This document shows positions 22,205 to 32,912 of a stretch of DNA of 57,867 nucleotides, piece by piece. Source of the DNA: Pseudomonas citri. Its GTDB lineage: Bacteria > Pseudomonadota > Gammaproteobacteria > Pseudomonadales > Pseudomonadaceae. Location: contig NZ_JAODAB010000032.1 of assembly GCF_025336485.1 (NCBI RefSeq), positions 1 to 57,867 on the forward strand. The letters run 5' to 3'. Position numbers and translations under genes: made by a program. The notes beneath the pieces are model-generated. The model saw only the letters and a list, made by a program, of their open reading frames with translations, had not been told where the DNA came from and ran no database searches. Positions within the stretch are counted from its first letter, which is position 1. Each line of letters begins with the position of its first letter.

Positions 22205-25147
22205 TTATTCGGCATCCAGGTGCAGAGGGGTGATCACGCGTCCATCGCTTTCGGCCTGGCCGATGTTGGCATCGATGAAGTAGACGCGGTCGTCGGCCAA
22301 TTGGCCCTTGTCCACCAGGAAATCCTTGATGCTGCTGGCCCGTTCCTGCCCCAGTTGACGCAACAGCACATCGCTGCCGCTCCAGAACTGGATCACGCTC
22401 TCGCGCAGTTTGTCGATGCGGGCCTTCTTATCCAACTGCGTCCATTCGGCCGGCGGCTGGCCCTTGAGACGGGTGCGGTAGATACCCTCGAGCAGCGGTG
22501 CCTTTTCATCCTCCGGCACTTGCAGCAATGAGGCCTGGGCCGGCACTTTGTCGCCGCGGCGCTGGAGCATCTTGTAATAGGTGTATTGGTACTCGCGCTC
22601 CAGGCGCTGAGCGGCGAGCAGTGGCCCATCGCTGCCCTCGGCGGCGGTGCCTTCGATCTCCAGGCGCAGCTCCGGACGCTTGGCGAGGGCCTCGGACAGT
22701 TTGAGCAGCACCCCTTCGTTTTCCTTGCTCAGTTCGCTGGAGCCGGGGGCGAACGCGACACTGCCCAGGTCTTCGGAACCGCCACCGGCCACCAGCCCAC
22801 CGATGAGCTTGAATGGCGCCTGGGCTGCCCGGACCACCAGGTTGCGCAAGGTCTGCCAGATGATCGGCATCACGCTGAACTGCGGGTCATTGAGGTTGCC
22901 GGAAACCGGCAGTTCGATGGAGATCCGGCCCTCGGAGTCCTTCAGCAGCGCGACGGCCAGCTTGAGCGGCAGGCTCACGGCGTCCGGGCTATCGACTTTT
23001 TCCCCTAGCTGCAATTGCTCGACCACTACTTTGTTCTCGGCCTGGAGCTGGCCCTGGGTGATGCGGTAATGCAGGTCCAGGTTGAGTCGACCCTTGCGGA
23101 TACGGTAGCCGGCGAACTTGCCGGAATAGGGGGTCAGGGTCGTCAGCTCGACCCGCTTGAAGCTGGTGGCGATGTCGAGGCTGGCGATCGGGTCGAAGGG
23201 GTTGACTGCGCCCTTGATGGTGACCGGTGCGTAGCGGTCGACCTTGCCCTTGACGTCCACGCTGGCCGGTTTTGCCTGGCGGCTGTCGATGGTGCCGATC
23301 TGGCCGTTGAGCTGCTGGATGGCAGTGGCGAAGTTGGGTGTCAGGCTGAAGTCGGCGAAGTTCGCCGAGCCGTCATTGATCGCAATGCCGCCAATGTGGA
23401 TACCCAGTGGTTTCTGCCGGGACTCCGGCTTGGCCGCGGCCTTCTTCGCGCCGCCATCAGCCGGTTGCGGGATCAGCAGGTCATCGATGTTGGTGGTGCG
23501 ATCTTCGTTGATCATGAAGCGCGCGTAAGGTTGGAACAGGTTGATCCTGTCGATGGACAGACTGTCGCCGTGTTCATAATCGAGGCCTTCGACCACCACG
23601 CTCTGCCACTTGAGGAAGTCGCGGGTCTTGAGGGTATCGAGGGTGTGTAATTGGTCGACCTGGGCGCGGCCCGTAATGGCGAAGGCCAGTGGCTCGACGC
23701 TCTTGAGGTTGACGGCCAGGTCGCTGCCGAGCATCCCGGAACGCAGTTCCAGGCGAATGAACGGGCTGATGTAGGCCTGGGCGACGCGCAGGTCGATGTC
23801 CTGGGTCTTGACGTTGAGCTTGGCGGTGATCGGGTTCAGGTTGACCTGGCCGTCGGCGAGGAGCTTGCCCTGTTTGCCCACTCCCGTGTCCAGCTTCAGG
23901 CTAAAAGGCGAGCCATTGAGGGTGTCGTAGTCTTGCAGGTCGAGGTTCAGCGGGCCGACTTCAAGGGCAACGGCAGGCTGGGCCTGGCGGTCGGCCAGAT
24001 GCACTTGGTAATTGCGCAGTTGCACGTCCTTCAGCAGCACCTGCCATGGCTTGCTGGCGGCGGGAGGCGGCTTGGGGGAGTCGGCCGCCGCCGGGGCGGA
24101 TGCCGGTTCGGCTTTGACGGGCGGCTTGGCCGGTTGGCTGGCGAAGAGCTTTTGCCAGTCGAGCTGCCCATCCGCCTCGCGAGCGGCCCAGGTTTCCAGT
24201 TTCTGGCTGCGGACCTTGCCCACCACCACTTGCTGCCTGGCCAGGTCCAGCGTGGTTTCGCTGACATCCAGGCGTTCAAGTTTCACCAGCGGGCGACCGT
24301 CGGGCGCCTTGATCGAGAAGGGCGCGACGCTGATCGCTGCATTGCTGAGCAGCAGTTCGGTGGCCTTGCCCAGGTTGAGCTTGTAGTCGGTGCTCAGGTT
24401 GAGGACGCCGTTCTCCAGCGCCAGCGGCACGGCATCACGCACGTACGGCCACCAGGCTTTCATCTGGCCATCGGTGACCTTGAGTTTGCCTTCGGAGGCA
24501 ATCGGCGACAGGCTGAAATTGCCGCTCCAGTCGATTTGCCCACCTGCCGGGCCGGCGGCGACCAAGGTCATGTCGGCGCTGTCATCGGGCAGGGTACTGA
24601 GGTTCTTCAGTTCGAAGTCGAGGGTGTCGTAAAGAAATTCGATGGGTTCGCTGGGGCGAAGGTCCTGGAAGTGGACGTAGCCGGTGGCGAGTTTGATCCG
24701 ATCGACCCGCAACGGGAACGGTTTGGCCTCGGGGTTGGCGGGGGTTGGCTCGCTGACCGGCAACTTGAACAGGCCCAACAGGTTCAACTGGCCGTCCTTG
24801 GCGAACACGACCTCGGTCTTGGGCTTGTCCAGTTCGATGTCGGCCAGGTGCAGCGCCCCCGACCACAGGCTGTCGATCTGCAGGTTGGCATACAGTCGAT
24901 CGAAGCCGACCTGCTCCTTGCCGGGTTCGCCGACGGTCAGCCCCCACAGGGTGAGTTCAAGGCTGAATGGATTGAGTTCGATGCGCTGGATCTGCGCCGG
25001 CACCGTGGCGTGCTCGGCCAGCTGCTGGTTGGCGATCCGCAAGGCGATGCCCGGCAATATCAGGAAACCCAACAGGCTGTAGAGTGCCAGTGCGGTCAAC
25101 AGGGCGCCGAAAGCGCGAATCAATCCTTTGGACATGTGCGGTTTCAT
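22205..25147 (-). CDS. DUF748 (AsmA-like) large envelope protein
   Basis: Encodes 980 residues (976 if ATG 25135 is used; neither has a good Shine-Dalgarno). One N-terminal membrane anchor (ALLTALALYSLLGFLILPGIALRIA) is followed by long beta-rich repeats of the DUF748/AsmA type, a Pro/Ala/Lys-rich linker (about 340-370) and a C-terminal part with an OmpA-like look (SVAFAPGSSELSKENEGVLLKLSEALAKRPELRLEIEG). AsmA-like proteins are thought to bridge the periplasm and carry phospholipid; that role is inference here. It likely forms an operon with the DUF2845 gene. Confidence 0.85.
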   Translation of the reverse strand: MKPHMSKGLIRAFGALLTALALYSLLGFLILPGIALRIANQQLAEHATVPAQIQRIELNPFSLELTLWGLTVGEPGKEQVGFDRLYANLQIDSLWSGALHLADIELDKPKTEVVFAKDGQLNLLGLFKLPVSEPTPANPEAKPFPLRVDRIKLATGYVHFQDLRPSEPIEFLYDTLDFELKNLSTLPDDSADMTLVAAGPAGGQIDWSGNFSLSPIASEGKLKVTDGQMKAWWPYVRDAVPLALENGVLNLSTDYKLNLGKATELLLSNAAISVAPFSIKAPDGRPLVKLERLDVSETTLDLARQQVVVGKVRSQKLETWAAREADGQLDWQKLFASQPAKPPVKAEPASAPAAADSPKPPPAASKPWQVLLKDVQLRNYQVHLADRQAQPAVALEVGPLNLDLQDYDTLNGSPFSLKLDTGVGKQGKLLADGQVNLNPITAKLNVKTQDIDLRVAQAYISPFIRLELRSGMLGSDLAVNLKSVEPLAFAITGRAQVDQLHTLDTLKTRDFLKWQSVVVEGLDYEHGDSLSIDRINLFQPYARFMINEDRTTNIDDLLIPQPADGGAKKAAAKPESRQKPLGIHIGGIAINDGSANFADFSLTPNFATAIQQLNGQIGTIDSRQAKPASVDVKGKVDRYAPVTIKGAVNPFDPIASLDIATSFKRVELTTLTPYSGKFAGYRIRKGRLNLDLHYRITQGQLQAENKVVVEQLQLGEKVDSPDAVSLPLKLAVALLKDSEGRISIELPVSGNLNDPQFSVMPIIWQTLRNLVVRAAQAPFKLIGGLVAGGGSEDLGSVAFAPGSSELSKENEGVLLKLSEALAKRPELRLEIEGTAAEGSDGPLLAAQRLEREYQYTYYKMLQRRGDKVPAQASLLQVPEDEKAPLLEGIYRTRLKGQPPAEWTQLDKKARIDKLRESVIQFWSGSDVLLRQLGQERASSIKDFLVDKGQLADDRVYFIDANIGQAESDGRVITPLHLDAE

Positions 25148-25253
25148 CTGATGTGAATCGGAGTGCGTTGGAGTATGGCATGCGTTTACGGTTCCGAAGC
25201 CACTGTGATCTAAGAGATTTATCCGTTTTCTGCGTAGGAATTCATCTGAGACC

Positions 25254-26270
25254 TCAGAGTTGCAGGATCAGGGTTTTCAGCGGTGGTTGCCCGTCCAGCG
25301 AAGGAAAGTCGCTGGCGGGGCTCAGCGCGCGCCATTCGCGCACCGGCCGGCCCGCCTTTTCTGCGCAACGCAGCACTTGTTCGCGCCAATCGTCCATCGG
25401 TACTTTTGCCAGGTTATTGCAGCAGATCAGCACGCCATCGTCGGCGGTGGCGAGCAATGCCGGTTTCAGCAGGCTCTGGTAGTCGCGCAACAGGTCGACG
25501 GTGCCGAAAGCACTTTTGGCCCAGGCCGGCGGATCGAGCAGGACCAGGTCGTACTGGCGCTGTTCCAGGCGAACGTAGCTCGGCAGTTTTTGCCCGCGTC
25601 GCTGACTGACAGGCAGGCCCGCCAACTGACGGATCGCCGGGAAGTAATCCGACTGTATGAATTGCATGGGCGGCAAATCGGGGTTGAGCAGGCCATTCTC
25701 GCGACCCACCGCCAGGTTGCCCTCGGCGAAGTCCAGGTTGCACACCTCGCGCGCACCGCCGGCCGCGGCGCTCAGGCCGACGCCACAAGTGTAGGCGAAC
25801 AGGTTCAGCACGCTTTTATTGCGGCTGTGTTCCTTGACCCAGCCCCGGGCGTTGCGCAGGTCGAGAAACAGCAGCGGATCTTGTCCGGCGTGGCGACCGC
25901 GAACGCGGTAGTTCAGGCCCCACTCATGGCCAACCAGATCCACCAAGGCGGCCTCTTCAGCTTGGTAGACGGTGTCCTGGCGGTCGATCCGCGAATTGCC
26001 CTGGGAGCGGTCGTTGTAGACCAGCAGGCTGTCGAGGCCGAGGCGCTCGTTGACGATACCGTGAATCTGCAGCAGGGCGTCGCGGGTCAGCGACTGGTGG
26101 AAACTCTGCACCAGCAATTGTGGGCCGTAGCGGTCGACGGTCAGGCCGGGTGCGCCTTCCTGGCTGCCGTGGAACAGGCGATAGCAGTCGGTGCCTTGCT
26201 GGCGCAACTGGCCGAGCAGTTCCTGACGCTGGTCGAGGGCGGCGCGCAGCGCCTGATTCAAGGAGGACAT
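25254..26270 (-). CDS. Class I SAM-dependent rRNA methyltransferase (RlmI/RlmK-like)
   Basis: Encodes 338 residues. The fold is that of RlmI-type 23S rRNA methyltransferases: a small N-terminal region (GLTVDRYGPQLLVQ), then the Rossmann domain with motif I VLNLFAYTCGVGLSAA, an acidic motif II (VCNLDFAEGNLAVG) and catalytic motif IV LVLLDPPAWAKS. The exact target nucleotide cannot be told. Single gene, followed by the divergent-looking gap to DUF748 and preceded by a REPIN. Confidence 0.85.
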   Translation of the reverse strand: MSSLNQALRAALDQRQELLGQLRQQGTDCYRLFHGSQEGAPGLTVDRYGPQLLVQSFHQSLTRDALLQIHGIVNERLGLDSLLVYNDRSQGNSRIDRQDTVYQAEEAALVDLVGHEWGLNYRVRGRHAGQDPLLFLDLRNARGWVKEHSRNKSVLNLFAYTCGVGLSAAAGGAREVCNLDFAEGNLAVGRENGLLNPDLPPMQFIQSDYFPAIRQLAGLPVSQRRGQKLPSYVRLEQRQYDLVLLDPPAWAKSAFGTVDLLRDYQSLLKPALLATADDGVLICCNNLAKVPMDDWREQVLRCAEKAGRPVREWRALSPASDFPSLDGQPPLKTLILQL

Positions 26271-26360
26271 GCCGGGTGGGCCTTAGGGAAATGAGGCGCG
26301 GGAGTTTAGCAGCTATGGCTATTCGGGTATCGCATACAAAGATGAGCCAGGCAGCCCTCT

Positions 26361-26473
26361 GTGGCGAGGGAGCTTGCTCCCGCTCGGCTGCGCAGCAGAC
26401 GCCAGTACGGCTGATGACTGCTGCAAAACCAGAGGGCGCTTCGCGCCCCAGCGGGAGCAAGTTCCCTCGCCAC
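26361..26473. repeat. REPIN (inverted REP pair)
   Basis: The 24-base arm at 26361-26384 (GTGGCGAGGGAGCTTGCTCC then CGCT) is the inverted complement of 26450-26473 with a single mismatch. A further palindrome, GGGCGCTTCGCGCCC, lies inside. It sits 7 bases after the acs stop codon and could form a large 3' hairpin on that transcript. Confidence 0.87.
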
Positions 26474-26480
26474 GGTTGCT

Positions 26481-28418
<1,938 letters not shown>

Positions 28419-28505
28419 GACGGTTCCTTATTCTTGTTTTTGCAACAAGCCATAAAGATGCGCCCAGTCGCCTGAGGGTTCAAGTCATGCGCAAAGCAGC
28501 TGTGG

Positions 28506-28542
28506 GGGCCTTGTGGGAGCAAGCTTTGCTCCCACAAGGCCC
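28506..28542 (-). terminator. REP-like terminator hairpin after pgi
   Basis: A perfect 17-bp stem GGGCCTTGTGGGAGCAA (28506-28522) / TTGCTCCCACAAGGCCC (28526-28542) has a 3-base loop. It lies 6 bases after the pgi stop. There is no T-run, but a stem this strong should block or protect the 3' end. The GGGAGCAA core is shared with other REP-like hairpins of the window. Confidence 0.72.
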
Positions 28543-28548
28543 TGTCGA

Positions 28549-30213
28549 TCAGCCGCGGTGACGTCCGCGGAAGTAGTTGATCAGACCTTGGGTCGAGGCA
28601 TCTTCGGCCGGGCTTTCTTCACTGCCCACCAGGCGGTTGTAGACGCCCTTGCCCAATTCCTTGCCCAGCTCCACGCCCCACTGGTCGAAGGCGTTGATGC
28701 CCCAGACCACGCTTTGCACGAAGACCTTGTGTTCGTACAGCGCTACCAGCGCGCCAAGACGACGGGGGCTGATGCGCTCGACCACCAGGGTGTTGCTCGG
28801 ACGGTTGCCCGGAATCACCTTGTGGGCCGCCAGCTTCTGCACCTCTTCTTCGCTCATGCCCTTGTCCCGCAGCTCGGCTTCGGCCTCGGCGCGGGTCTTG
28901 CCCAGCATCAGCGCCTGGCTCTGGGACAGGCAGTTGGCGTACAGCCACTGGTGATGGTCGGCGACCGGGTTGAAGCTGACGATCGGCACGATGAAGTCAG
29001 CCGGGATCAACTGGGTGCCTTGGTGCAGCAACTGATGGTAGGCGTGCTGGCCGTTGCAGCCGACGCCGCCCCAGATGACCGGGCCCGTGTCGGTCGACAC
29101 CGGTGTGCCGTCCTGGCGCACGCTCTTGCCGTTGGATTCCATGTCCAACTGCTGCAAGTGCTTGGTGATGTTGCGCAGGTAGTGGTCGTACGGCAGGATC
29201 GCGTGGCTTTGCGCGCCCCAGAAGTTGCCGTACCACACGCCCAGCAAAGCCAGCAGCACCGGCATGTTCTGTTCGAACGGCGCGGTCTGGAAATGCTGGT
29301 CCATGGTGTAGGCACCAGAGAGCAGTTCCTTGAAGTTGGACATGCCGATGGCCAGGGCGATTGGCAGGCCGATGGCCGACCACAGCGAGTAACGCCCGCC
29401 GACCCAGTCCCACATCGGGAAGATGTTTTCTTCGCGGATACCGAAGGCTACGGCGGCGGCGTTGTTGCTCGACACGGCGATGAAGTGACGATACAGCTCC
29501 GCTTCGGAACCGCCCTGGGCCAGGTACCAGGCGCGGGCGGCCTGGGCGTTCTTCAGGGTTTCGAGGGTGTTGAAGGATTTCGACGAGACGATGAACAGCG
29601 TGGTTTCGGCGCGCAGCTTCATGGTCAGCTCATGGAACTCGCTGCCGTCGATGTTCGCCAGGTAGTGGCAGCGAACGCCTTTTTGCGCGTAGGACAACAG
29701 CGCTTCGGAGACCAGTTCCGGGCCGAGGAAGGAGCCACCGATGCCGATGTTCACCACGTCGGTGATCGGCTTCTCGGTGTAGCCACGCCACAGGCCATCG
29801 TGGATGCGGCCGACCAGGTCGGTGATCTGGTTCAGCACCTTGTGCACGTCCGGCATCACGTTGACACCGTTCACCAGCAATTTGTCGCCCACCGGCCGGC
29901 GCAGGGCGGTGTGCAGGGCAGGGCGATTTTCCGTGGCATTGACGATTTCGCCTTCGAACAGCGACTTGATCGCGCCCTTGAGGTCGACTTCGTTGGCCAG
30001 GCCCACCAGCAGGTTGCGGGTCTGGGTGTTGATCAGGTTTTTCGAATAGTCGAGAAACAGGCCGCAGCTCGACAGGGTGAATTGAGTGAAACGCTGCGGA
30101 TCGGCATTGAACGCTTCGCGCATGCTGAAATCCTGCATGGCTTTGCGGTGGTCATTCAGCGCTTGCCAGGCAGGCAGAGCGGTCACGTCATGAGGGGTTC
30201 GGTAATACGCCAT
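28549..30213 (-). CDS. pgi: Glucose-6-phosphate isomerase
   Basis: Encodes 554 residues from ATG 30213. Family signatures are intact: NIGIGGSFLGP, the phosphate-binding SSKSFNTLET, the DWVGGRYSLWSAIGLPIAL pattern containing the catalytic-region signature, and the C-terminal GINAFDQWGVELGK with the conserved Lys. It interconverts glucose-6-phosphate and fructose-6-phosphate; in pseudomonads, which lack phosphofructokinase, it serves mainly the gluconeogenic direction and polysaccharide supply. It follows panC by 321 bases. Confidence 0.97.
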   Translation of the reverse strand: MAYYRTPHDVTALPAWQALNDHRKAMQDFSMREAFNADPQRFTQFTLSSCGLFLDYSKNLINTQTRNLLVGLANEVDLKGAIKSLFEGEIVNATENRPALHTALRRPVGDKLLVNGVNVMPDVHKVLNQITDLVGRIHDGLWRGYTEKPITDVVNIGIGGSFLGPELVSEALLSYAQKGVRCHYLANIDGSEFHELTMKLRAETTLFIVSSKSFNTLETLKNAQAARAWYLAQGGSEAELYRHFIAVSSNNAAAVAFGIREENIFPMWDWVGGRYSLWSAIGLPIALAIGMSNFKELLSGAYTMDQHFQTAPFEQNMPVLLALLGVWYGNFWGAQSHAILPYDHYLRNITKHLQQLDMESNGKSVRQDGTPVSTDTGPVIWGGVGCNGQHAYHQLLHQGTQLIPADFIVPIVSFNPVADHHQWLYANCLSQSQALMLGKTRAEAEAELRDKGMSEEEVQKLAAHKVIPGNRPSNTLVVERISPRRLGALVALYEHKVFVQSVVWGINAFDQWGVELGKELGKGVYNRLVGSEESPAEDASTQGLINYFRGRHRG

Positions 30214-30534
30214 CGCTGCGGGTTTCCTTTTTACTTGAACGACCTTTTGTACACGAAAAATTCCGGCGCGGCTCGAGGCGGCGTGCCCGGACACTGCATC
30301 GACATGATCGCCGGACGCAGGGCGACTACAGTAAACCTCGCGCTGCGATCTGTCTTGGCTTTGTCAGACCGCTTGCCGGTACTTTTTTATACAAGGGGGT
30401 CGGAGCGGTCCGACAGATGGAGGTGCAATGAGGTGTTACCGCACATTCGATCACTGTGCGAGTCCTGTTGGCGCGGACCCTGAGGGAGCAAAGCGTTGCT
30501 TCCTCAGGGCATCCCCACAGGGGCCTTGCAGCGT
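30214..30534. other. Gap between panC and pgi, no gene
   Basis: I checked this gap on the minus strand for panD, which occupies this position in P. aeruginosa, and see neither it nor a remnant. It contains the panC terminator hairpin and an A/T-rich stretch before pgi that probably holds its promoter. Confidence 0.6.
30478..30509 (-). terminator. REP-like terminator hairpin after panC
   Basis: CCCTGAGGGAGCAA (30478-30491) pairs with TTGCTTCCTCAGGG (30496-30509) across a 4-base loop, with one wobble position. It lies about 25 bases after the panC stop. No T-run, so efficiency is uncertain. Confidence 0.6.
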
Positions 30535-31395
30535 TCAGGCAGGCGCGTCGAGGTCCAGGTGCAGGTTGTCGATCAGGCGCGTGGTGCCCAGGAACGCCGC
30601 TACCAGGATCACCAGGTCGCGATCTTCCGGCGTAGCGGGTCGCAGGGTCCTGGCATGGCGGATTTCCAGGTAGTCGGGACGCAGGCCCGCGGCCTCGAGT
30701 TGCTTGATCTGTTCGGCGATCAGGGCCGGGAAATCCCGCTGGCCCTGGCGGATCGCCTCGGCAATCTGGCTCAGGCCACGGTAGACCACCGGCGCGACGG
30801 CGCGCTGCTCGGGGCTGAGGAAGCCATTGCGCGACGACAGCGCCAGGCCATCTGCGGCGCGAACGGTGGGTTCGCCGATGATCTGGATCGGCATGTTCAG
30901 GTCGTGGACCAATGCGCGGATGACTGCCAGTTGCTGGAAGTCTTTCTGACCGAATACCGCCAGGTCAGGCTGGACCATGTTGAACAGTTTGCTGACGACT
31001 GTCGCCACGCCCTCGAAGTGCCCCGGACGGCTGGCGCCGCATAGGCCTTCGGACAATTGCGGGACGCTGACCCGGGTCTGCCCGGCCATGCCGTCGGGGT
31101 ACATTTCTTCGACGCTCGGGGCGAACAGCAGGTGGCAACCGGCCTGGAGCAGCTTTTCCTGGTCCGCCGCCAAGGTGCGGGGGTATTTGTCCAGGTCTTC
31201 GCCGGCGCCGAATTGTAGCGGGTTGACGAAGATGCTCGTCACCACGAAGTCGGCCCGCTGTGCCGCTTTGGTCACCAAGGCCATGTGGCCGCTGTGCAGG
31301 TTGCCCATGGTCGGTACGAAGGCGATGCGCTTGCCTTCGCCCCGGGCACGGGCCACGGCGGCCCTCAGTTCGCGTACGGTCTTGACGGTGTTCAT
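30535..31395 (-). CDS. panC: Pantothenate synthetase (pantoate--beta-alanine ligase)
   Basis: Encodes 286 residues from ATG 31395, which overlaps the panB stop (ATGA). The HIGH-type motif is VPTMGNLHSGHMALV; the KMSKS-like region is LALSSRNGFLS. It joins pantoate and beta-alanine with ATP, the last step of pantothenate synthesis. Translationally coupled to panB. Confidence 0.97.
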   Translation of the reverse strand: MNTVKTVRELRAAVARARGEGKRIAFVPTMGNLHSGHMALVTKAAQRADFVVTSIFVNPLQFGAGEDLDKYPRTLAADQEKLLQAGCHLLFAPSVEEMYPDGMAGQTRVSVPQLSEGLCGASRPGHFEGVATVVSKLFNMVQPDLAVFGQKDFQQLAVIRALVHDLNMPIQIIGEPTVRAADGLALSSRNGFLSPEQRAVAPVVYRGLSQIAEAIRQGQRDFPALIAEQIKQLEAAGLRPDYLEIRHARTLRPATPEDRDLVILVAAFLGTTRLIDNLHLDLDAPA

Positions 31396-32192
31396 GCGGA
31401 AAATCCGTGTTCGGCGCCAGGAAAGGTCGCGGCCTTGACTTGCGCAACATAGGCACTCAAGGCGCCCTGGATGGACGTTTGCCCGCTCATGAAGTTCTTC
31501 ACGAACTTGGGCGTGCGGCCGGTGATCGACAAGCCGAGCATGTCGTGCAGCACCAGCACCTGGCCGTCGGTGGCGTTGCCGGCGCCGATTCCGATCACCG
31601 GGATCTTCACCGCCTGGGTGATTTCCTCGGCCAGTTCGCTGGGCACGCATTCGAGCAGCAACATTGCCGCTCCCGCCTGCTCCAGCGAAATCGCATCGGC
31701 GCGCATCTGCCGCGCCTGGTTTTCATTGCGGCCCTGGACCTTGTAGCCACCGAGGACATTCACTGCCTGGGGAGTGAGCCCCAAGTGCGCACACACCGGA
31801 ACACCACGCTCGGCCAGCAGCCGGATCGAGTCGGCCAGCCACAACGCCCCTTCGAGCTTCACCATGTGGGCGCCGGCCTGCATCAGCATCGCGCTGTTGA
31901 TCATGGTCTGCTCAAGCGTGGCGTAGGCCATGAACGGCAGGTCGGCGAGGATCAGCGCATCGGTGTTACCGCGTTTGACGGCGGCGACATGGTAGGCCAT
32001 TTCGGCGGTGGTCACCGGCAGCGTGCTGTCGTGACCTTGCAGCACCATGCCGAGGGAATCGCCCACCAACAGCACTTCGACACCGGCCTCGTTGCAGGCG
32101 TGGGCGAAGGTTGCGTCATAGCAGGTCAGCATGGCGATCTTTTCACCTTGTTGCTTGAGACCTTGCAGCGTGGTCAGGGTAATAGCTGGCAT
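31392..32192 (-). CDS. panB: 3-methyl-2-oxobutanoate hydroxymethyltransferase
   Basis: Encodes 266 residues from ATG 32192. Conserved parts include the metal/substrate site LLVGDSLGMVLQGHDSTLPVT and the VKLEGA and GIGAG(N) loops. It transfers a hydroxymethyl group from methylene-THF to ketoisovalerate, a product of the branched-chain pathway whose genes lie at 51796-55076. A 231-base gap without a gene separates it from folK. Confidence 0.97.
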   Translation of the reverse strand: MPAITLTTLQGLKQQGEKIAMLTCYDATFAHACNEAGVEVLLVGDSLGMVLQGHDSTLPVTTAEMAYHVAAVKRGNTDALILADLPFMAYATLEQTMINSAMLMQAGAHMVKLEGALWLADSIRLLAERGVPVCAHLGLTPQAVNVLGGYKVQGRNENQARQMRADAISLEQAGAAMLLLECVPSELAEEITQAVKIPVIGIGAGNATDGQVLVLHDMLGLSITGRTPKFVKNFMSGQTSIQGALSAYVAQVKAATFPGAEHGFSA

Positions 32193-32423
32193 GAAAAAGT
32201 CCTCATTAGGCGCTCGACAACTGCGAGTAACGCGCATGATTCGTCACTTATACAGGCGCACCCTCTATGTGTGGTGCTTGTAAGGCCTGGATTGCGCCCT
32301 TCGGCGCCGCGTTGGCGGCAACGGGACGCCTATAGTCGTGAGGAGTATCCGGGAAGTCAATTGGATGTGTTACCGGTGGGTGTTACCGGGGTTACTGACG
32401 CGTTTCAGCTGGGAGAGGGGGCG

Positions 32424-32909
32424 TCAGTTGGAGGGTAGGCGTTCCAGGCCAACGAACGGGCACGCCGCAAGCAGGTCATCGAGCAAGCGTCCATCGGCCA
32501 GGCGCAGGTCGGTGGGGGCCAGTTCTGCCAGGGGATAGAGCACGAAAGCCCGGGCATGCATGTGGTAATGGGGCACCTTGAGACGGGGTTCGTCGATCAG
32601 GCGGTCGCCAAACAGCAGGATGTCCAGGTCCAGGGTACGCGGGCCCCAGCGTTCCAGGCGTTCGCGACCCTGGCCGGTTTCGATGGCCTGCAACGCATCA
32701 AGCAATTGCAGTGGCGCCAGGCGACTGTCCAGCGCCGCGACCGCATTGGTGTAGCGCGGTTGGCCGGGCAGCAGGGAGTCGCTCTGATAGAACGCCGACA
32801 CGCCGGCCAGCTGTGTGTCGGGCAATTGCGCCAGCGCCTGGAGGGCGCTGCGCAGTTGTTCGGCGGGTTCGGCCAGGTTGCTGCCCATGCCGATGTAGAT
32901 GCGTTCCAT
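32424..32909 (-). CDS. folK: HPPK, 6-hydroxymethyl-dihydropterin pyrophosphokinase
   Basis: Encodes 161 residues. It begins ERIYIGMGSNLAEP and carries the HPPK signature RWGPRTLDLDILLFGD with the two magnesium-binding aspartates. It is the folate-synthesis step that pyrophosphorylates hydroxymethyl-dihydropterin. It starts 3 bases after the pcnB stop, so the two are co-transcribed, as in many gammaproteobacteria. Confidence 0.95.
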   Translation of the reverse strand: MERIYIGMGSNLAEPAEQLRSALQALAQLPDTQLAGVSAFYQSDSLLPGQPRYTNAVAALDSRLAPLQLLDALQAIETGQGRERLERWGPRTLDLDILLFGDRLIDEPRLKVPHYHMHARAFVLYPLAELAPTDLRLADGRLLDDLLAACPFVGLERLPSN

Positions 32910-32912
32910 CGA

